Origin: Bacillus sp. SD075
GTDB taxonomy: Bacteria; Bacillota; Bacilli; Bacillales; DSM-1321
NCBI RefSeq assembly: GCF_017355165.1
Contig: NZ_JADILK010000017.1
Span: forward strand, 1 to 64,000
DNA: 64,000 bases
Reading direction: 5' to 3'
This document shows positions 36,500 through 45,744 of this stretch, piece by piece. Numbering within the stretch: position 1 is the stretch's first letter; every line of letters begins with the position of its first letter. The notes beneath the pieces were generated by a model. That model was given only the letters and a program-made list of their open reading frames with translations, was not told the origin of the DNA and ran no database searches. Both the position numbers and the translations under genes were made by a program.

Positions 36500-36660
36500 G
36501 ACACTCCTACCGAATAACTGGATTGCCGAGACCCCACAGGCGCTTGCTTTGATGAGACTTGGCAGAAAGTCGGCGAAAAGGAGTCGATTTCTGAAACCTG
36601 CAACTTTCTTCAAACAAAAAAACTGCAGGCAAACTCGTTTTCTTCGAGTTTGTCTACAGT
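36500..36660. repeat. Dispersed intergenic repeat, copy C
   Basis: Shares GAGACCCCACAGGCG with copy B and ends in CTGCAGGCAAACTCG, which copy B carries in the opposite orientation. No gene is supported between 36244 and 36691. Confidence 0.6.
36616..36660 (-). terminator. Repeat-borne terminator of galE
   Basis: On the minus strand CTGTAGACAAACTCG pairs with CGAGTTTGCCTGCAG (two mismatches) and is followed by T7, 32 bases after the galE stop. The hairpin is part of the dispersed repeat. Confidence 0.75.
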
Positions 36661-36691
36661 CCGAAACGACTATCGAGTCCCTATAGGGCCT

Positions 36692-37663
36692 TTAATTCAC
36701 TTGTGATTTATGCCATTTCCACGCACTTTCAATGATCTCCTCCAAATTTATCGACGCTTTCCACCCAAGCTCTTCATATATCTTATTAGCCGAAGCAACC
36801 AGACGGGCTGGATCTCCAGGGCGACGATCTGCATACTCTATGGTCGGTTTCACTTCTGTGACTTTTTCGCAAGTATCGATTACATCCTTAACCGAAAATC
36901 CTTTTCCGTTCCCAAGATTGTAGATGGCCGTATCCTTCTTCCCGGATAATAGGGCTTGAAGCGCGATTATATGAGCTTGAGCTAAATCCGTTACATGGAT
37001 ATAATCACGAATGCAAGTGCCATCTTCTGTGTCGTAGTCCGTACCAAACACGGAAATCTTTTCACGTTGACCTAATAAATGCTGCAAAATGATTGGAATC
37101 AGGTGTGTTTCCGGATCATGGCTTTCACCGATTTCTGCTGATGCATGCGCTCCAGCCGCATTAAAGTAACGCAAGACGATATAATGAAGTCCATATGCCT
37201 CTGCAAAGTCCCCTAAGATCTGCTCTACCATCAATTTCGAACGACCATATGGATTTATCGGATTGGTTGGCTGATTTTCATCAATCATATCAGCATTCGG
37301 TATCCCGTAAGTAGCTGCCGTTGATGAGAAAATGAAATTCTTAACATCATGCTTGAGCATGGTATTCAATAATGTAAGAGTTGCACCTACATTATTATCA
37401 TAGTATTTATAGGGATCTTGAACAGACTCACCAACCAAGCTATTAGCGGCAAAGTGCATAACAGCTTTAATGGGATATTTAAGAAATATTTCATTCAATA
37501 CCGCTTCGTCCCCTAGATTTCCTTCCACCAAGATAGCCTTCGAATCGACCAGCGAACGAAAACCTGTTGAAAGATTATCCAGAATGACTACCTCTTCCGT
37601 ATTCACTAACTCTTTTACAAGATGACTTCCAATATATCCCGCACCGCCAACGACCAAAATCAT
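36692..37663 (-). CDS. galE: UDP-glucose 4-epimerase
   Basis: 323 residues, extended SDR fold. NAD motif VVGGAGYIGSH at the start, FSSTAATYG, catalytic YGRSK (Tyr about 145), RYFNAAGAH, and RDYIHVTDLAQAH. It interconverts UDP-glucose and UDP-galactose. Located with galU and a teichoic-acid polymerase-like gene, it probably feeds cell-surface polymer synthesis. RBS AAAGGGG lies upstream. Confidence 0.95.
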   Translation of the reverse strand: MILVVGGAGYIGSHLVKELVNTEEVVILDNLSTGFRSLVDSKAILVEGNLGDEAVLNEIFLKYPIKAVMHFAANSLVGESVQDPYKYYDNNVGATLTLLNTMLKHDVKNFIFSSTAATYGIPNADMIDENQPTNPINPYGRSKLMVEQILGDFAEAYGLHYIVLRYFNAAGAHASAEIGESHDPETHLIPIILQHLLGQREKISVFGTDYDTEDGTCIRDYIHVTDLAQAHIIALQALLSGKKDTAIYNLGNGKGFSVKDVIDTCEKVTEVKPTIEYADRRPGDPARLVASANKIYEELGWKASINLEEIIESAWKWHKSQVN

Positions 37664-37765
37664 ATAGAATTTCCCCTTTTACTTTAAGCTTGAATGAATC
37701 ATTAACAAATTTAGCAACCTATATATGTCATGAGTATGAGGTCTAATTATAAGAACCTCTCTCTT

Positions 37766-40700
37766 TTATAGACATTTATTGAAAGTTTCCATGGCCAATC
37801 CATTATATTGGGTATAATCAAACTTCGCTAGTTTAGGATAATCATTACTAACCATAGTAGATAAGCCCTTTTCCAGTCCATCTAGGTTATTTTCAACAAG
37901 TAAACCATATTTACCGTTTTCCAAAACGGTACGGTTAGCCACTATGTCAGTAGCCATGATTTTCATTCCTAAGGTCATTGCCTCCAATAATACCATAGGC
38001 TGCCCTTCATAATGTGAGGAAAGAACGAAGCAGTCACATTTTTCCATGAACGAAAATGGATTTTCAAGCTGACCCAAAAGATGAATGGAATGATTTAAGT
38101 CCAGCTCATCAATGATTGCCTGCAAATCTTCCTTTAAAGGTCCTTGTCCTAAAATATACAGTTTACTTTTTTTGTGTTTCCCATGAAAGCCTGCGAATGC
38201 ACGAATCAAATTATCTTGACCTTTTTCAGGAGATAACCTTCCCATATTGACAAAGTTAAAATCATTTTCATCCGGATATGGAACGAATTGATTATTCACT
38301 TCCAATCCACGCACCTCTTGTACGATTAACGCCTGTTTATCGATCCAACCTATAGATATCCCATCCAATAATATATGGGCATAAGTACCAAGTTGAGTAA
38401 CCGCTTCTTTATCGAATTCCACGATCCGGCCGTTAAAGGTGGGCCCATTTTCCAAGACCATGGCATCTTGCAGCCCATAAGCCTTATCCCAAATATTATA
38501 ATCGCCTAATTTAATTTCGGCAGTGCCGCGCACTTCCCGTTCTTTTAACAGTATTGGCTCTTCTATGATTTCGAATGCTCCCGTATTTAACCAGCCAATT
38601 TTCTTATTATCGCTTTCGAAAAGGTAATAGCCGCCTTTTTTGGTTCTGTTATACATTATGATTCTGACAACTTGCCCTTCAAAATCGATTGCCTTGCCCA
38701 CTCTCTTAGCCTTGTAGTTCGGATAAGCTTTCGTCCAGATTGTATGGTCTTCCGGGGTAGTTATTTTTCCGTACTTCTGATTACCGGTGTTTATTTCCTT
38801 CAGCGTTCTATTTTCAATCTTATCAATGAATTCTTTATTGTTTCTATAGTTTCTGGATAGTATATACTTTCTTTTCATCATGATTTGCAGCTTTTCATTA
38901 AATCCCATGTTTTCATTGATTGTATAATGTTCAAGCATGGATAAAGCTGAATTATCTATCCAGCCTATTATCTTTTCTTTTACAGATATTCTGCTATAAA
39001 TCGAATGCTGGGTTTTTGCTTCCCTATCGACTTTTACAATGATCCCTTTAAAATCTTGACTGCCGGAAACTTTGTACGTTCCATCAACCTTATACGGCAG
39101 GGACCAAATAAAGTTTCCTCTTGGTCTTACTAACCTCGCCAATTTATCCAATTCTTTTTCATAAATAATGCTGTCTGGCAACAGCTCCACTGCTTCTTCA
39201 CTAATCCAGCCAATTACTTGATTGTCATGACTGAATTTGTAAAAAGTCTTTTGATCAGCATAGGCTTTTCTTGAAATCACGATATCAGCGTCTTCAAATC
39301 GTTCTTCCAGTGGAAATTGATTGGCATTCGCAATTCCCGGAAGGGTATTCCAAACTTGATTATCCTTAACATGCCTTACTATCGCCCTTGCTTTGAAGTT
39401 TTCTGTGAACAATGCCATTTCATCATTTTCAATAACTTCAGATTCATTTGACTCGATTTGAAGGATTTTATCCGGGTTGATAGAATTCATTACATAATCA
39501 AATTTATCATAGTCTGCATACTCCAATAGATTCTTACGGTTTAATTCCATCGTGCCCTCAGAAACACTCACCAGTTTATCAAATCGATTGTATACGGAAA
39601 ACAGTCCCCTTAGATTGATACGGTGAGGTCTCTTTCCATTAATGATTCGCTCACTATCAGAAAGCAAATCATTGTGCATATAACAAACTTTCTTTTTTGC
39701 ATCAGCCGCCAGCAGATATTTAGCCCAATAATGGCTGTAACCGCTGAAATCGATAACAAAATCAAATTTTGTTTTACCGAATAAACGTGCATGCTCTCTA
39801 ATATAGGCATTTTCCGGGTAAAGCCTCTTCCCTAAGAAACCTCTTTCCCCTCTGTTATGGATGAATTTGTCTTTGTAGATTTCCAAAAATTTATACACAG
39901 GCAAGCCAGGTTTGAATAGAAAGCGCACATTCTTATTAACCTTACCCATGTTTTTCAAAACCTCGTGCGAGTGGGGAGTGGCCGTAAAACAGCTGACATC
40001 ATATTTCTCATAATCAATATTATTCATTAAGTTTAGGAAAGAGGATGTTATCCCGTTATCCCTCAATCCGCCCGGATAAATTAGTATTTTTTCCTTTGCG
40101 GAATCCAGACCAGTAATTGTGTTTAGTTGTTTCGTAGACTTTTTGAAAATATGATTAACTATTCTTTCTGTTACCCTTCCATCCTCATGGTTAGTGAATT
40201 TCCCCTGCATTTTTTTATATTTATCTGAATATCCCAATTTCACCTTTTTAATATCTTTAATGGCTAGAGCCAATTCCTTTGAGTTAAAAAGCATGGGTCC
40301 CGGAAGTTCGTCGTTTTGGAGATATTGTCCCCTTTGCTCTGCATAAACGTCCGTATCCCATGTGTAAAATAGGATGGGCCTATCGGTAACAAGGTAATCA
40401 AAGAAGATGCTGGAATAATCCGTGATGAGCAAATCGACTGCAGCAAGCAGTTCATTTGTATCCACATGGTCAGGTATTAGTCGATCCAGGATTTCCGAAT
40501 GCTTGGCAGCCTCTTTATATAGAAATGGATGCACCTTAATAAGTAGGTTATATTGTTCACCAATTTGACTTTGTAAATCATTCATATCCGCAATGATTTG
40601 AAGGAGATCATTATCCACTTTGGCCAGATTCGTCCCCTTCCAAGTCGGCGCATATAAAATATTTTCCTTGGCATCACTGATTTTCAAACCTAGAGTCCTT

Positions 40701-41410
40701 AGATATTCCTTATACTCCCTGGGATTCGTATTCAGCGTCAAATCGATCCTCGGATATCCTTCTTCTATAATTTCACCTTTATACAATCCATTTAACTTGT
40801 AGCTATGTGTAAATATGTTGGTGGTATGGGCATTAGGGCTCAAAATGTGATCTGCACTCAAAAAGTTCCTGACAACGTTTTGAGAATGAGATGGGTTACC
40901 TGGTATATCAAAGCCCATATTCTTTAGTGGCGTTCCATGCCAGGTATTGATGTAAATTTGATCGCTTTTAGGGATGAAGAACGACTGGAATGTGGAGTTA
41001 TTGATTAAATACTCACTTGTTGCCAACCATTTTAAGTATTCCTTTGAATTACGTTGAACAAATTGAACATTCGGCATATCCTTAAACTTCGTTATTACAC
41101 CTGAGAGGACACTGAAATCCTGGATGGACCAAATGTGCATAAAGTCTTGATAGTCTTGATTTTCCAGCATATATTTAAACATAGCGTATGGGCTGTCAGT
41201 CATACTGTTTCCATCACGACTCTCATATAGAATTGTGTGTTTTTGTACGCTTAATTTCTCATAATATTTTGCATATCTATTTACACGCTGATGGTTTTCC
41301 TTTATTAAGAAATTAGTGATAGGCTGTTTGAGGAAATCGACTTTTCTTTTTATTACCTTCTTATTCACTAAATAGGCATCCCCTTTTATGGATTCATACT
41401 CACCATTCAA
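37766..41410 (-). CDS. TagF-like glycerophosphotransferase / GW-repeat / glycosyltransferase fusion
   Basis: 1214 residues. About 35-405 is a CDP-glycerol:poly(glycerophosphate) glycerophosphotransferase domain (INTWHGTPLKNMG, ILYAPTWKG, LITDYSSIFFDYL). From about 440 a glycosyltransferase N-terminal half begins (ILIYPGGLRDNGITSSFLN). About 665-1030 holds four GW-type modules, each ending in IGWI/IGWL. From about 1050 the GT4 C-terminal half follows (FVNMGRLSPEKGQ, LYILGQGPL, SSHYEGQPMVLLEAM). It likely polymerises or decorates a teichoic-acid-like polymer at the membrane. The start is TTG with a weak RBS; a GTG at 41368 after AAAAGGGGA is a good alternative. Confidence 0.88.
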   Translation of the reverse strand: MNGEYESIKGDAYLVNKKVIKRKVDFLKQPITNFLIKENHQRVNRYAKYYEKLSVQKHTILYESRDGNSMTDSPYAMFKYMLENQDYQDFMHIWSIQDFSVLSGVITKFKDMPNVQFVQRNSKEYLKWLATSEYLINNSTFQSFFIPKSDQIYINTWHGTPLKNMGFDIPGNPSHSQNVVRNFLSADHILSPNAHTTNIFTHSYKLNGLYKGEIIEEGYPRIDLTLNTNPREYKEYLRTLGLKISDAKENILYAPTWKGTNLAKVDNDLLQIIADMNDLQSQIGEQYNLLIKVHPFLYKEAAKHSEILDRLIPDHVDTNELLAAVDLLITDYSSIFFDYLVTDRPILFYTWDTDVYAEQRGQYLQNDELPGPMLFNSKELALAIKDIKKVKLGYSDKYKKMQGKFTNHEDGRVTERIVNHIFKKSTKQLNTITGLDSAKEKILIYPGGLRDNGITSSFLNLMNNIDYEKYDVSCFTATPHSHEVLKNMGKVNKNVRFLFKPGLPVYKFLEIYKDKFIHNRGERGFLGKRLYPENAYIREHARLFGKTKFDFVIDFSGYSHYWAKYLLAADAKKKVCYMHNDLLSDSERIINGKRPHRINLRGLFSVYNRFDKLVSVSEGTMELNRKNLLEYADYDKFDYVMNSINPDKILQIESNESEVIENDEMALFTENFKARAIVRHVKDNQVWNTLPGIANANQFPLEERFEDADIVISRKAYADQKTFYKFSHDNQVIGWISEEAVELLPDSIIYEKELDKLARLVRPRGNFIWSLPYKVDGTYKVSGSQDFKGIIVKVDREAKTQHSIYSRISVKEKIIGWIDNSALSMLEHYTINENMGFNEKLQIMMKRKYILSRNYRNNKEFIDKIENRTLKEINTGNQKYGKITTPEDHTIWTKAYPNYKAKRVGKAIDFEGQVVRIIMYNRTKKGGYYLFESDNKKIGWLNTGAFEIIEEPILLKEREVRGTAEIKLGDYNIWDKAYGLQDAMVLENGPTFNGRIVEFDKEAVTQLGTYAHILLDGISIGWIDKQALIVQEVRGLEVNNQFVPYPDENDFNFVNMGRLSPEKGQDNLIRAFAGFHGKHKKSKLYILGQGPLKEDLQAIIDELDLNHSIHLLGQLENPFSFMEKCDCFVLSSHYEGQPMVLLEAMTLGMKIMATDIVANRTVLENGKYGLLVENNLDGLEKGLSTMVSNDYPKLAKFDYTQYNGLAMETFNKCL

Positions 41411-41541
41411 AATTATGTTTGTCTTCCATTAACAAAAAATAACAACTATGAATGGTCAATAGTTGGAGATTTTTATTTTCACTCACTCTATTAAGTTAGA
41501 AAATTCGATAAATTCATATGATTATGCTTGGCAGTAATAGT

Positions 41542-42429
41542 TTATTTGCCCACTGTCTTGTGCAGTTCGAGGATATTTTCCATTACTTTTATGATGTCGT
41601 CTCTTAAATCTGGACGTTGCAGGGCAAATTCAATGGTCGTTTTCACAAAGCCCTCGACAACACCGACATCATAGCGTTTTCCTTCAAAATCATAGGCGAA
41701 GACTTTTTGGATTTCATTCAGTTTTTGGATGGCATCCGTTAATTGGATTTCACCGCCAGCCCCTGTTTCCTGCTTGGCTAGGAAATCGAATATTTCCGGA
41801 GTAAGTATGTACCGTCCCATGATGGCTAAATTGGATGGCGCCGTTCCTTGTTTTGGTTTTTCAACGAAACGGTTCACTTCGTATCTTCTGCCTTCTTGCG
41901 CAAGCGGGTCAATGATGCCGTATCTATGTGTTTCGTTCTCATTTACCGGCTGCACACCAATGATGGACGAACCTGTCGCATCATATTCGTTGATTAATTG
42001 GAGTAGGGAGGGCACATCGCTTTCTACAATATCATCGCCTAAAAGGACGGCAAAAGGCTCATCACCAATAAAGTTACGTGCACACCAAACAGCATGTCCG
42101 AGGCCTCTCGGTTCCTTTTGCCTGATATAGTGGATATTAGCTAAATTGGATGGGAATTGCACCTTCTCCAATAAATCGAATTTCCCTTTATCCCTCAAGT
42201 TATTCTCTAGTTCGTATGCATTATCAAAATGATCTTCTATCGCTCGTTTATTCTTTCCTGTAACAATGATTATATCTTCAATTCCCGCTCTCACGGCTTC
42301 TTCTATAATATATTGAATAGTTGGTTTATCCACTATTGGCAGCATTTCTTTAGGCATTGCCTTCGTTGCAGGCAAAAATCTAGTTCCTAAACCCGCTGCA
42401 GGTATAATGGCCTTTTTAACTTTTTTCAT
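41542..42429 (-). CDS. galU: UTP-glucose-1-phosphate uridylyltransferase
   Basis: 295 residues from the ATG at 42429 (AAGGGG upstream). Signature [30 protein letters not shown], then [17 protein letters not shown] and [13 protein letters not shown]. It makes UDP-glucose for glycolipids and wall polymers, the substrate of GalE. It lies upstream of the TagF/GW fusion and galE on the same strand; no terminator was seen between them, so a shared transcript is possible. Confidence 0.95.
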   Translation of the reverse strand: MKKVKKAIIPAAGLGTRFLPATKAMPKEMLPIVDKPTIQYIIEEAVRAGIEDIIIVTGKNKRAIEDHFDNAYELENNLRDKGKFDLLEKVQFPSNLANIHYIRQKEPRGLGHAVWCARNFIGDEPFAVLLGDDIVESDVPSLLQLINEYDATGSSIIGVQPVNENETHRYGIIDPLAQEGRRYEVNRFVEKPKQGTAPSNLAIMGRYILTPEIFDFLAKQETGAGGEIQLTDAIQKLNEIQKVFAYDFEGKRYDVGVVEGFVKTTIEFALQRPDLRDDIIKVMENILELHKTVGK

Positions 42430-42603
42430 TCCTTGTAACCCCTTCACATTAGGATAAAACTACAAATTTTACTTATTCACCCTTTTCATAGTAACATAGA
42501 CTCGTTTTTTGTAAATATATTATCGGAAAAAATAACCATCATTTGTATACATATCCAAAATTTAAAACTTACGCCCAATACAATATCCCGCTTTCTTCTT
42601 GAA

Positions 42604-42650
42604 AAAATAAGGCCTTTCCCCGATATTTCAGGAAAGGCCTTATTTTTCTT
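42604..42650. terminator. Bidirectional terminator after the pgcA remnant
   Basis: 14-bp perfect stem AATAAGGCCTTTCC / GGAAAGGCCTTATT with A and T runs on both sides. Confidence 0.82.
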
Positions 42651-42675
42651 AATTATACGTCCGATAGGTCCAAAG

Positions 42676-43020
42676 GCTCATTCTTTTAGAACCATTGATC
42701 CTCTCGTTAATATTTCCCATCAAAGATTTCATGACCTGGTTCAATTTCAGCTCAGTTTCTCATCGTTTCACCTTGGATCCCGATATAGAATTTGTTTTCA
42801 GGTTCTGTATCAGATGGCCGCAAGCATACCCACCCATGTACCATCTTCAAGGAAGTACTTACATTTGATTTAGGTAAATCAATGTCTTCCTCCTTATTGG
42901 TGCCTGCCGTCAGCTTCACACCGCTTTGATAATCCTTTTCCCGCAATGTGTTTTGGAGGAGCCTCACGTAACTGATTCAATATCCCTTGAAACTGCCCGG
43001 CGCCTTCAATCACGTCACCA
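42676..43020 (-). pseudogene. Phosphoglucomutase/phosphomannomutase C-terminal remnant
   Basis: Three minus-strand frames together give the end of a PgcA-type enzyme: GDVIEGAGQFQGILNQL and APPKHIAGK, then DYQSGVKLT and GWVCLRPSDTEP (phosphate-binding loop, normally RPSGTEP) with NKFYIGIQGET, then LNQVMKSLMGNINERING. At least two frameshifts separate them and the rest of the gene is gone. PgcA makes glucose-1-phosphate for GalU, which lies next door. Confidence 0.75.
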
Positions 43021-43051
43021 CAAAGGGCGACGTCCACTAAAACCTTACAAA

Positions 43052-43690
43052 TTATTCAGACTCAGCAACAACGGTAAAGCGTTGGTTACTGTGCTGCGGA
43101 TTTTCAATTTCATCAAGTACTGCAAGTGCAAAATCAGCATAGCTTACATAGCTTTCACCCTTTGAGTTTACAAGAAGGTGGTCTTTACCCAGTTTATACA
43201 CGCCTGTTCTATTTCCTTGCGGATCAAAGAAGGCGGAAGGACTGATGAACGTCCATTGGATGCCAGTTGCATTTTGTAGATCTCCAAGGTTCTTGGATTG
43301 ATTAAAGGCTATTGCATAGTATTCTTTAGGGAACTCAGGCGTATCCAGGACACGAATCGTTTTTGCCTCGTCTACGAAAAGGCTTCCAGCTCCGCCAACA
43401 ACAATCAATTTAGTTTGAGGAGCCCCTTTCATTGCCTCAATTAAGATTCTTCCTGCCTCGGCATGCAGTTGTTCCTTCCCTGGAGCAGCGCCAAATGCAT
43501 TCACTACCACATCAAATTCTTTAATATCTCCTGATTTCAGATCGAATACGTCTTTTTCCAGTACGGATACTTGAATTTGGACTTTGGCTACATCCCTGAC
43601 AATGGCCGTAACTTCATGTCCCCTAGTCAATGCTTCCTTTAAAATCAGACTTCCAGCTTTTCCACTCGCACCAATAATACCGATTTTCAC
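43052..43690 (-). CDS. NAD(P)H-binding oxidoreductase, YwnB-like
   Basis: 212 residues, SDR-like NAD(P)-binding fold (KIGIIGASGKAGSLILKEAL, VVNAFGAAPG, LIVVGGAGSLFVDE, WTFISPSAFFDP). It matches the B. subtilis YwnB type; in that species the gene is next to the Rrf2 regulator ywnA. Here bdbC and bdbD lie between them. A TGTAA-N9-TTACA palindrome sits 58 bases upstream. Physiological reaction unknown; likely a redox-stress flavin/quinone or dehydrogenase-like function. Confidence 0.87.
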   Translation of the reverse strand: MKIGIIGASGKAGSLILKEALTRGHEVTAIVRDVAKVQIQVSVLEKDVFDLKSGDIKEFDVVVNAFGAAPGKEQLHAEAGRILIEAMKGAPQTKLIVVGGAGSLFVDEAKTIRVLDTPEFPKEYYAIAFNQSKNLGDLQNATGIQWTFISPSAFFDPQGNRTGVYKLGKDHLLVNSKGESYVSYADFALAVLDEIENPQHSNQRFTVVAESE

Positions 43691-43747
43691 TTTAAATTCC
43701 TCCTATATATTGTTTTTGAAACTTTGATTGTAACCGAATAACTTACA

Positions 43748-43766
43748 TGTAACAATATAAGTTACA
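43748..43766. promoter_or_regulatory. TGTAA-N9-TTACA operator upstream of ywnB-like gene
   Basis: Reads TGTAAC, seven bases, GTTACA: a perfect 6-bp dyad. It is about 60 bases before the gene and spans a TATATT-like -10 on the minus strand. The same 5-9-5 dyad occurs upstream of bdbD and of the Rrf2 gene. Confidence 0.65.
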
Positions 43767-43858
43767 GGTGTTCTTTTGTCAACTTTTATTATTTAGAGGA
43801 GTTTCGTCGATATATTGCAGATTTCCGGAGATATATCCTGTTTTTCGTCGTTATATGT

Positions 43859-43888
43859 AAAAAAGCACCATTCCTTTTGGAATGGTGC
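43859..43888 (-). terminator. Terminator of bdbDC
   Basis: On the minus strand a perfect 10-bp stem GCACCATTCC / GGAATGGTGC with 4-nt loop ends in T6, just after the bdbC stop. Confidence 0.88.
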
Positions 43889-43894
43889 GCTTCA

Positions 43895-44305
43895 TTACAT
43901 GCTGTTTTTTCTTTTCATTAGCAGTCCCATGCAGATAGTGATGAGAGTAAAAGCGATGAAGGCCAAAAACGGGATCGTGATGAATCCTAGCCAATTTATA
44001 TACTCACCAGAACAGGGAACACCGCTTTGACACATTTCGAAATGCTGCAGGGCTGGAATTTTTTGCAGACTATAGTGATACCCTGACACCAACATGCCCA
44101 AAATTGATAAGGGGAGGATGTATCGATAAATTTTCAGGTCTTGCTCATAAAAGGCCCGGCCCAATAAAATAACGAGCGGGTACATCAAGATCCTTTGATA
44201 CCAACAAAAGGTACAGGGAACATAATGGAGAATCTCACTAAAATAGAGACTTCCAGCAGTGGCCATGATGGACAGGATCCAAGAAAATAATAGTGACTTG
44301 TTCAT
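43895..44305 (-). CDS. bdbC: DsbB-like disulfide oxidoreductase
   Basis: 136 residues from the ATG at 44305 (AAGGAGAA upstream), four membrane helices. The two periplasmic-side Cys pairs are present: PCTFCWYQR near 35 and CQSGVPC near 100. BdbC reoxidises the thiol oxidase BdbD using quinone, together forming disulfides in secreted proteins. The gene overlaps the end of bdbD, so the two are translationally coupled. Confidence 0.93.
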   Translation of the reverse strand: MNKSLLFSWILSIMATAGSLYFSEILHYVPCTFCWYQRILMYPLVILLGRAFYEQDLKIYRYILPLSILGMLVSGYHYSLQKIPALQHFEMCQSGVPCSGEYINWLGFITIPFLAFIAFTLITICMGLLMKRKNSM

Positions 44306-44307
44306 CA

Positions 44308-44997
44308 CTATTTCTCCTTCGCTGCATCATCAACCATTTTCACTAAATCATCAATTGTATTTCCTTCAAACTTCTTGCCATTGACAAATAAGGAAGGAGT
44401 TCCAGAAACGCCCAATTCGTCGGCCAACTCCATATCCTTGTTCCATGCGTCCTCGGACTTATCGGCTTTAAAAGAGGAAACGACCTTTTTCACATCTTTG
44501 TCATTTGCGATTTCTTTCAAGGTTTCTTCTAAGAATTTGTCAGTAAAGACATCTTCCTTTTCATATTTCAGGTCATCTGGCTGCTTATCGTACAACAGCT
44601 CATGAAATTCCCAAAAGGTTTCATTTCCTAATTCCTGATAAACGCTTTCCGCAAATTTAGCGGATCTGGTTGAATCGACGTTAATGAACGAATAATTCAT
44701 GAAATAAAATTGCGCTTTTCCTGTATCAATCAATTCACTTTGTATAGAAGGAAAGAACTGTTCCTCGAATGTCTTGCAGACTGGACATTTATAATCACCA
44801 AATTCCACTATTTGGACAGGAGCCGATTTTTCTCCCAAATAAGGCTGTGATTCATAATCGATTTCATTAACGGCTGTATCTTCGCCTTTCCCATTTGCCA
44901 AAAATATAAAACCAATAATGATTACAGCGATTAACCCTATGATCCAAAACGTGAATGCAGAAGATTGTTTTTGTTTACCCTTTTTATTATTTGCCAT
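44308..44997 (-). CDS. bdbD: DsbA-like thiol-disulfide oxidoreductase
   Basis: 229 residues from the second ATG (44997), 6 bases after GGAGG. N-terminal membrane anchor (FWIIGLIAVIIIGFIFLA), then a thioredoxin fold with a helical insert; the active site is GDYKCPVCKTFEEQF and cis-Pro region GTPSLFVNGKKF. It oxidises thiols of exported proteins, recycled by BdbC. The upstream palindrome TGTAA-N9-TTACA suggests control by the Rrf2 regulator encoded divergently. Confidence 0.93.
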   Translation of the reverse strand: MANNKKGKQKQSSAFTFWIIGLIAVIIIGFIFLANGKGEDTAVNEIDYESQPYLGEKSAPVQIVEFGDYKCPVCKTFEEQFFPSIQSELIDTGKAQFYFMNYSFINVDSTRSAKFAESVYQELGNETFWEFHELLYDKQPDDLKYEKEDVFTDKFLEETLKEIANDKDVKKVVSSFKADKSEDAWNKDMELADELGVSGTPSLFVNGKKFEGNTIDDLVKMVDDAAKEK

Positions 44998-45084
44998 CAT
45001 ATACCTCCATCACTTGTAGTTGTGTCGATATTCCTTCTACAGCCATAGCGGCCGATCAGTTCCCCCTTCCTGCACGTTTCCACC

Positions 45085-45103
45085 TGTAACTGTTTCATTT
45101 ACA
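45085..45103. promoter_or_regulatory. TGTAA-N9-TTACA operator upstream of bdbD
   Basis: TGTAAC...TTACA, 19 bases, 85 bases before bdbD, same spacing as the sites at 43748 and 45235. Just beyond it AATATAAGTTTCA also resembles the ywnB promoter. Confidence 0.6.
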
Positions 45104-45234
45104 CGTTATAATATAAGTTTCATCATGATGGTTTGTCAATTACACATACCTTTTATTTTTGCTCTTGCAACACGAAGTGACTTGACAAGGAAACGTTTAA
45201 TGGATAAATATTATTCTTGCAGGCCATTATAACT

Positions 45235-45253
45235 TGTAACCACTTGAATTACA
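45235..45253. promoter_or_regulatory. TGTAA-N9-TTACA operator upstream of the Rrf2 gene
   Basis: TGTAAC...TTACA, 19 bases, about 55 bases before the regulator start; consistent with autoregulation. Confidence 0.65.
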
Positions 45254-45308
45254 TGTTAAATATTTTATACTATATAAGAATAGAGATTTTAAAGGAGAGA
45301 AAAAAGAG

Positions 45309-45743
45309 ATGTCCATCAGTACCCGCTTTTCCGTAGGAATCCATATATTATCTCTTTTAGAAATAAACAAAGAAGGCGTTAACACTTCTGATTTTATAGC
45401 CAAAAGTGTAAACACCAACCCAGCCTTAATCAGAAAAATCACCGGCATGCTGAAGAGTGCAGGTTTAGTGAACGTTCGGCCAGGAATCGCCGGAGCGACA
45501 TTGGCCAAGGACTTATCGGATATTACTTTGCTCGATGTTTATCAGGCTGTTAACGTTGTCTCCGATAAAGAATTATTTGGAATCCATGAAAATCCTAATC
45601 CAGCATGCACTGTTGGAAGAAATATACAGGATGCGATCGAACCCATCTTTTCAGTTGCGGAACTTGCCTTGGAGAAGGCATTGGGAGTGGTAACGATCGA
45701 GGATGTCGTTAGGGGCATTCTGGAAAAGGATAAAACTAAATAG
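45309..45743 (+). CDS. Rrf2-family regulator, YwnA-like
   Basis: 144 residues. Rrf2 winged helix (FSVGIHILSLLEINKEGVNTSDFIAKSVNTNPALIRKI; second part VNVRPGIAGATLAKDLSDITLLDVYQAV). There is one Cys (NPACTVGRNIQ near 100) rather than the three-Cys cluster motif of IscR-type members, so it may sense thiol or redox state directly. RBS AAAGGAGAG. Three palindromes in its own, bdbD and ywnB upstream regions suggest a local redox regulon. Confidence 0.88.
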   Translation: MSISTRFSVGIHILSLLEINKEGVNTSDFIAKSVNTNPALIRKITGMLKSAGLVNVRPGIAGATLAKDLSDITLLDVYQAVNVVSDKELFGIHENPNPACTVGRNIQDAIEPIFSVAELALEKALGVVTIEDVVRGILEKDKTK

Positions 45744-45744
45744 C

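Noticed and set aside
36421..36686. Short open frames before galE
   Set aside because: They lie in repeat copy C and its terminator hairpin.
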